Source: Halomarina salina
GTDB lineage: Archaea; Halobacteriota; Halobacteria; Halobacteriales; Haloarculaceae
Assembly: GCF_023074835.1 (NCBI RefSeq)
Contig: NZ_JALLGW010000003.1
Coordinates: 124,001-188,000, forward strand
Length of the DNA stretch: 64,000 nucleotides
Reading direction: 5' to 3'
Shown here: in pieces, positions 60,183 to 64,000 of the stretch
How positions within the stretch are numbered: position 1 is the stretch's first letter
How the letters are laid out: each line of letters opens with the position of its first letter
Program-made: the position numbers and the translations under genes
The notes under the pieces: model-generated
The model's database searches: none
The model's input: the letters and a program-made list of their open reading frames with translations, nothing else
What the model was told of the DNA's origin: nothing

Positions 60183-60800
60183 TCAGGGGACGCGGAACAC
60201 GCGGATGGTGTCGCGGTTGGTCGGCTCACAGAGGAGTTGCGCGGCCCCGCGTTCGGTGAAGACGTGCTTCCAGTCGCGGTGGTACAGCGGGAACTCGTCG
60301 TTGACGCAACTGACCTCTCGTCCGTCGCGGCCGCGCTGTGGGCTGTTCCCTTCGTTCTCGGCCGTTATCAGCAGGTCGCCGGTGACCCGAAGCAGCTCCT
60401 CGAACACCCAGTCGTCGTCCGGGTGGACGTGCTGGAGCGTCTCGACGGAGTAGACGACGTCGAACGTGTCGTCGGGGAACTCAGGTACGAGACTCTCGAT
60501 GGCCCCGGTGTGGAACGTCCCGGTCTCGGCCAGTCGGGGGTAGTGGTCGGCCATCACGTCGAACGACTCGTCGTTGAGGTCGATGCCGGTGAGGTTCTCG
60601 AACCCCTCGTCCAGGAGGTGCGCGAGGTGCCGCCCGGAACTACAGCCCACTTCGAGGACCGCCGCGTTTTCGTCGACGTAGTAGTCGAACACGTTCGACA
60701 GCGTCTCGCTCACCTCGTTCGGCCCGATGTGGGCGTAGTACGCGGGAGAGAACTCTCCCGAACGTTCGGCCCACCCACGATGGTTCTCCTCCGGGTCCAT
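60183..60800 (-). CDS. Class I SAM-dependent methyltransferase
   Basis: 205-residue methyltransferase. Motif I is AVLEVGCSSGRHLAHLL (about residue 48-64), then LTGIDLNDESFDVM and DDTFDVVYSVETLQHVHPDD (motif IV region). The remainder is a short helical cap. The substrate is not identifiable. The ATG at 60800 is 26-33 bases after a TATA-like CCTTAACT on the minus strand. It is monocistronic. Confidence 0.85.
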   Translation of the reverse strand: MDPEENHRGWAERSGEFSPAYYAHIGPNEVSETLSNVFDYYVDENAAVLEVGCSSGRHLAHLLDEGFENLTGIDLNDESFDVMADHYPRLAETGTFHTGAIESLVPEFPDDTFDVVYSVETLQHVHPDDDWVFEELLRVTGDLLITAENEGNSPQRGRDGREVSCVNDEFPLYHRDWKHVFTERGAAQLLCEPTNRDTIRVFRVP

Positions 60801-61530
60801 ATCGACAGTCGGGACGCGCAGGGAGTTAAGGCCGGTCGTCGCGGCCTGGCGGTCCGCACTCCCGAGCCGTTTCGGTCCGTGCTCGCGACGACAGCGGCGA
60901 CGTGCTGAGGCGTCCGCACTGCTCGGCAGAGTCCGGTGCCGCCGACGAATCGCGCCGTCGTCCGCCGGGTCGGCCCTGACCAGCCACGAGCAGTCGGTGT
61001 CGCGCTCATCCTGCTAGCTTCTCGACGAGGTCTCCCTCTGAGAGCCGACTCACTCTCGGAGTCCCCTCCTCCGAGCGGGAACGAGCGGACGGAACACGCG
61101 TCGGGAGGAAGTACAGCAATGAATGAATACAGTGAACACAACAGATGAACCCAAGCGATGAATGTTTGTTAGTGTCTTCTCTCCAGGAGGAGACGACGTC
61201 AGTGGAGGGGTTCATCCGTGGACGGACTCGAGACGAGAGTGTGGAGTCACCGGGGAACTGTCGACCTGCTGGGACGGCCAGAAACGATATCACCGAGTGA
61301 CGCGCGTCTGGGTGAACGGACACCCGGTGTGGAACGAGTCCGGTAGAGGCGACACAGTGCTCGTGATTGTGAGACGTGTCTGTTATACCAACTTTATCAC
61401 AAGCGGGAAGGAACACGGACCACTGCAAGGGTAAAATACAAATTTTAGTCACGTGTTAGCACACAGTGTACAGCCACAGTCGCTGGGTCGTGTCCTCGGG
61501 CCCGGGCGATGGCCGTTCGAGGAGCCAACT
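60801..61530. other. Intergenic region with no recognised gene
   Basis: 730 bases between the divergent methyltransferase and the next gene. There is an AT-richer stretch near 61380-61450, including TACAAATTTTAG (61437-61448), which may serve as promoter for the downstream gene with a leader of about 60 bases. Short ATGAATG-type repeats occur near 61119-61165. Open frames here have low acidic content and no motif. Confidence 0.4.
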
Positions 61531-62274
61531 ATGCATCGCCACACACTCGCGCCGCTCTCTGCGGCGCAACAGCGAGTCGCCACCGAGCGAGACCAGATCC
61601 GGGACGAACTGGAGGCGTTCGAGTCGTTCGCGGAGAGAGTCGCCGACATCGACGTCCAGCAGCCCCAGGGTGGACCATCACGGTCGGTCCAGCGGACCGT
61701 CGTGACGAACCAGCAGCGGACGCCGCTCCAGCGCCTTCGGTCGGCGTTCCGGGAGACGGTGATGGCGGTCCCACACTTCGAGGAGGTGTACGACGAACCG
61801 CTGCTCGTCCACGTGGACGGCGAACTCGGTAGCGACGTCGCGGCGAGTTTCCAGAACGGCGGGACGTTCTCGGAACCGCTCAAACGGGCGATCGGGAGCG
61901 GTGTCGCACAGGCCGTCGAACGCCGGAGTACCGTGCTCGAGCATCTGGACGACGAGATCGACTCGCTGGCTGACGCGCTGTCGGAGTTACTGGCCGTCAC
62001 GGAGACGATGGACGAACTGATGGCGGCGGACGGTGACGTCGACGGTCGGTTGCGGGACGTCGAAGACCGGATTCGGTCGGTCCTTCTCGAACGGCAGGCG
62101 CTCATCCACGGCCGGCGGTCGACGTTCTCCGCGACCGGCACCGACCTCTGTACCTACCTCTACGGTGAGTCGGGCGGGTGGACGTACCCCGTGTTGTCCG
62201 TGACGGCCTCGCTCCAGCGGGACGCCGACGCCCTCGAACGGCGGACGGGAGCGGACCAGCTCTCCGCGCCGTGA
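61531..62274 (+). CDS. Uncharacterised haloarchaeal coiled-coil protein (DUF7260-like)
   Basis: 247-residue soluble protein. The first third is helical with the coiled coil LSAAQQRVATERDQIRDELEAFESFAERV; the middle has LQRLRSAFRETVMAVPHFEEVYDEPL; the last third is again helical with VERRSTVLEHLDDEIDSLADALSELL and a CTYLYGESGGWTYPVL turn. The family resembles the haloarchaeal DUF7260 type (from memory). Function unknown, though it lies beside the replication origin. An in-frame GTG at 61453 would add 26 residues without family character. Confidence 0.75.
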   Translation: MHRHTLAPLSAAQQRVATERDQIRDELEAFESFAERVADIDVQQPQGGPSRSVQRTVVTNQQRTPLQRLRSAFRETVMAVPHFEEVYDEPLLVHVDGELGSDVAASFQNGGTFSEPLKRAIGSGVAQAVERRSTVLEHLDDEIDSLADALSELLAVTETMDELMAADGDVDGRLRDVEDRIRSVLLERQALIHGRRSTFSATGTDLCTYLYGESGGWTYPVLSVTASLQRDADALERRTGADQLSAP

Positions 62275-62360
62275 ATCCTCGGTGAACGAAATACGCCCTC
62301 CTCGGTGGTCGTGGCCGGTCGGAGTGTGGCAGTCGGGAGTAGCGATTCGAACGGGGCAGG

Positions 62361-62384
62361 CACACCCCTCGTCAAGAGTGTAAC
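62361..62384 (-). repeat. Origin recognition box (ORB) repeat 1, reverse orientation
   Basis: On the minus strand it reads GTTA followed by CACTCTTGACGAGGGGTGTG, the full consensus of this origin. Confidence 0.8.
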
Positions 62385-62844
62385 GGGAGGGAGTGTGGGG
62401 GGAGGGGTGGACTGGAAACGAAGGTCGGCGACGAGAAGGGGAAGCGCGAGATACTCGGTACGACGGTTATACAGGCCGAATTCTGGAGATATATCGCGGC
62501 GGAGCGTCAGCAGGATGAGCTTGACCAGAGACTCCGGATCGTGTGAAGCCGAACGAATGCCGCCTTCGTTCTTCGTTAGCTACGAATGCACTTGTCGAGA
62601 TGTTAACACCGCTATAGTATAAACCCACTAGATACAAATCTATCTCTAGACAAGTCTCTCGTCAACACATTCTCATCGGTTGTACTAGGTAACAACCGTA
62701 ACGAGATCGAGGGGTGATTCGTCCATCGTCCAACCGAGATTCGTCGGTAACCGCTGGCTGCTGGTCGCTCTCCTTCGTTCTACCGCTGACGATGCTACGT
62801 CGAGGAACGCTATCGCACCGTCCCAGGCACCCACCTCCACACGT

Positions 62845-62867
62845 TTACACTCTTGACGAGGGGTGTG
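62845..62867 (+). repeat. ORB repeat 2
   Basis: TTA followed by CACTCTTGACGAGGGGTGTG, identical to repeat 1 over the shared core. First forward copy to the right of the AT-rich element. Confidence 0.8.
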
Positions 62868-62955
62868 GGTGGTCGGAGGCTTCGACAGGAAGAGCGCCGA
62901 ACGTCCCATTCCCACGGCGCTGAACCGACCACCACTCGACCGAACGGTGGCTCAG

Positions 62956-62978
62956 ATACACTCTTGACGAGGGGTGTA
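62956..62978 (+). repeat. ORB repeat 3
   Basis: ATA then CACTCTTGACGAGGGGTGTA; differs from the core only at the last base and in the flank. Confidence 0.8.
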
Positions 62979-63046
62979 CGACGCACGTCAGACGTTACCG
63001 CCTCACTACGATCACCCACGAGTCACTGGAGTCGTGGCGGTCGGTC

Positions 63047-63070
63047 GTTACACTTTGGACGAGGGGTGTG
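63047..63070 (+). repeat. ORB repeat 4
   Basis: GTTA then CACTTTGGACGAGGGGTGTG; two changes in the middle (CTTTGG for CTCTTG), with the G-string GAGGGGTGTG intact. Confidence 0.75.
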
Positions 63071-63104
63071 CTACCGGGCGGACGGCAGTAGCGGTCGTTC
63101 CACT

Positions 63105-63127
63105 GTTACACTCTTGGTGAGGGGCCC
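63105..63127 (+). repeat. ORB repeat 5 (partial)
   Basis: GTTA then CACTCTTGGTGAGGGG; the 3' end GTGTG is replaced by CCC. Confidence 0.65.
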
Positions 63128-63382
63128 CGGTCGAGAGAGCCGCACTTCGAAACGAGTGGAATCGGACCACGAACCAGCCGGAGAGGGTCTCGGCGAGTGC
63201 ACAGGACCGGGAGAGAGTGGGGTCTACGGGCCGCAATACGCCGGTTACCGAACGAACCCTGCACGCTGATTGGTCAGTACGACTCCGTGGGGAGTTCGAG
63301 CGTTCCAGAGCGACCCGTGACGAGATTCCAAATCCTCGATCAGTGAACCGGACCTTCGAAGAGTCCCTCACCCGACTCTCAC

Positions 63383-63406
63383 GTTACACTCTTGACCAGG
63401 GGTGTG
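63383..63406 (+). repeat. ORB repeat 6
   Basis: GTTA then CACTCTTGACCAGGGGTGTG; one change from the core. Confidence 0.75.
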
Positions 63407-63554
63407 CCCTCCACCCTACCCCGCCGTGGGAGTGCGGTTTGGACCCGGCGCGTCGTAGTCCCCTCCGGCCCACGCTCGAAATCGATACCGGACGAGTCGG
63501 CGCGCCGGCGTCCTTTCCCTCTCCCATCGTGCCGACCTCCTGCCTCACGGCTCG

Positions 63555-63592
63555 CTATCACTCTGGACTGACCCCTCGTCAGCCCTACACCC
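63555..63592. repeat. Degenerate composite ORB-like element
   Basis: Starts TATCACTCTGGACTG in forward sense and continues ACCCCTCGTCAGCCC, which on the minus strand is TGACGAGGGGT of the core, so two partial copies face each other. Confidence 0.4.
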
Positions 63593-63631
63593 GTCGGTGA
63601 GTCAGTCGTCTGCTCGGGTGTCACCGACTGA

Positions 63632-63651
63632 TTTACACTCTTGGTCGGGTC
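63632..63651 (+). repeat. ORB repeat 7 (mini-ORB near the orc gene)
   Basis: TTTACACTCTTGGTCGGGT, with the left part intact and the G-string shortened, 41-60 bases before the orc1 ATG and next to its TATA-like TTAAGTA (63659-63665). This would allow Orc1 to autoregulate. Confidence 0.6.
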
Positions 63652-63691
63652 CGAACAGTTAAGTACTGGGCCTCCTCTGTACGAAGCAGAC

Positions 63692-64000
63692 ATGGCCGAC
63701 GACCCCTCAACGCTCTCGGACTTCGACGACCGGTTCGAGGACCCCGCGGAAGACCCCCTGTTCAGCCTCGACGAGAACACGGGCCGGGTCGACATCTTCT
63801 CGCGGAAGGAACTCCTGAAGGTCGGACACGTCCCCGAGAGCACGCGTATCGTCGGTCGAGACGACGAGATAGAGGCCGTCGCGGCCGAACTGCGGCCGAT
63901 CGTCCACGCCGACCCGCCGAACAACGTCATGATCTACGGGAAGACGGGGACCGGGAAGTCCCTCGTCGCACGGCACGTCACCGAGCGCGCGCGCGCCGCG
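63692..64000 (+). CDS. orc1: Orc1/Cdc6 family replication initiator (partial, 3' end outside window)
   Basis: First 103 residues of an AAA+ origin-recognition protein. After an acidic N-terminus come LFSLDENTGRVDIFSRKELLKVGHVP and RIVGRDDEIEAVAAELRPIV, then Walker A in VMIYGKTGTGKSLVARHV. This N-terminal pattern is standard for haloarchaeal Orc1/Cdc6, which has a C-terminal winged helix that binds ORB repeats; that part is beyond the window. TATA-like TTAAGTA is 27-33 bases before the ATG at 63692. It should bind the repeats in the adjacent origin. Confidence 0.92.
   Translation, partial: MADDPSTLSDFDDRFEDPAEDPLFSLDENTGRVDIFSRKELLKVGHVPESTRIVGRDDEIEAVAAELRPIVHADPPNNVMIYGKTGTGKSLVARHVTERARAA

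Larger units (their letters stand above)
62275..63691. other. Replication origin region beside orc1/cdc6
   Basis: About 1.4 kb non-coding. It contains repeats of the ORB type, an AT-rich stretch and no gene, and is followed by an orc1/cdc6 start, the standard haloarchaeal origin layout. One repeat (62361-62384) is in reverse orientation on the left of the AT-rich stretch; the others are forward on the right. The AT-rich element 62600-62660 includes AGTATAAACCCACTAGATAC and would be the duplex-unwinding element. The arms ACTTGTC (62590-62596) and GACAAGT (62649-62655) flank it. Confidence 0.8.

Noticed and set aside
61006-61452. 148-codon minus-strand frame between the methyltransferase and the coiled-coil gene
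   Set aside because: Few acidic residues, many Cys/Ser/His, no motif and no promoter; the stretch is probably non-coding.
62361-63652. Repeats near the right end as a CRISPR array
   Set aside because: Spacing is irregular, one copy is inverted, and an orc1/cdc6 gene with no cas genes is adjacent; this is an ORB array.

Overview
The window is haloarchaeal. The proteins are strongly acidic and the coding DNA is GC-rich. Most operons start with a TATA-like element about 25-35 bases before the start codon, as expected for leaderless mRNAs. There are Tat lipoproteins, halocyanin-type blue copper proteins, a CTP-dependent riboflavin kinase and an Orc1/Cdc6 initiator. I see no tRNA, rRNA, CRISPR array or intact insertion sequence. 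The density of catabolic genes, plus a replication origin at the right edge, suggests an accessory chromosomal region or a large secondary replicon; this is inference.

Left half (1-45.7 kb): catabolic modules with two transport systems. A TRAP transporter (dctQ partial, dctP) diverges from an SAF-domain oxidoreductase / CitE-like lyase pair, followed by a 3-hydroxyacyl-CoA dehydrogenase, an amidase, a zinc alcohol dehydrogenase, two unusual metallo-beta-lactamase-fold proteins and an SDR. A complete 2-oxo-acid dehydrogenase complex of the acetoin/pyruvate type (E3, E1-beta, E1-alpha, E2) follows. Two IclR regulators flank a 1.5 kb AT-richer non-coding block, beyond which lies a 2,3-butanediol-type dehydrogenase. 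Next come a ring-cleaving dioxygenase, a two-subunit CoA transferase, an SDR, a flavin reductase-like protein, a branched-chain-type ABC importer (livH, M, K, F, G) surrounding a LarA-like protein, a luciferase-like monooxygenase, ribK and ribB, then FAH, HAD, CaiB, CocE, methylmalonate-semialdehyde dehydrogenase, iron alcohol dehydrogenase and nucleoside hydrolase genes. Together they describe uptake of organic or aromatic acids, ring or chain cleavage, CoA activation and feeding into acyl-CoA metabolism. The exact substrates cannot be read from sequence.

Middle (46.3-58.9 kb): a thioredoxin-reductase-like flavoprotein with a shortened middle part sits behind an iron-box-like palindrome. It is followed by two tandem halocyanins, a beta-propeller protein and a DUF2270 membrane protein. 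Then comes a compact sulfane-sulfur cluster: DsrE-like, TusA, two rhodanese-MBL fusions with the rhodanese domain first, a split YeeE/YedE transporter, a tiny DUF7512-like membrane protein, a TauE/SafE exporter, a small HTH regulator with an N-terminal cysteine pair, and an MFS carrier.

Right end (58.9-64 kb): a frameshifted and truncated M20 peptidase remnant, a ribbon-helix-helix/PIN toxin-antitoxin pair preceded by a 20-bp direct repeat, a methyltransferase and a haloarchaeal coiled-coil protein. The window closes with a replication origin: at least seven origin-recognition-box repeats, an AT-rich candidate unwinding element, and the 5' part of an orc1/cdc6 gene cut by the window edge.
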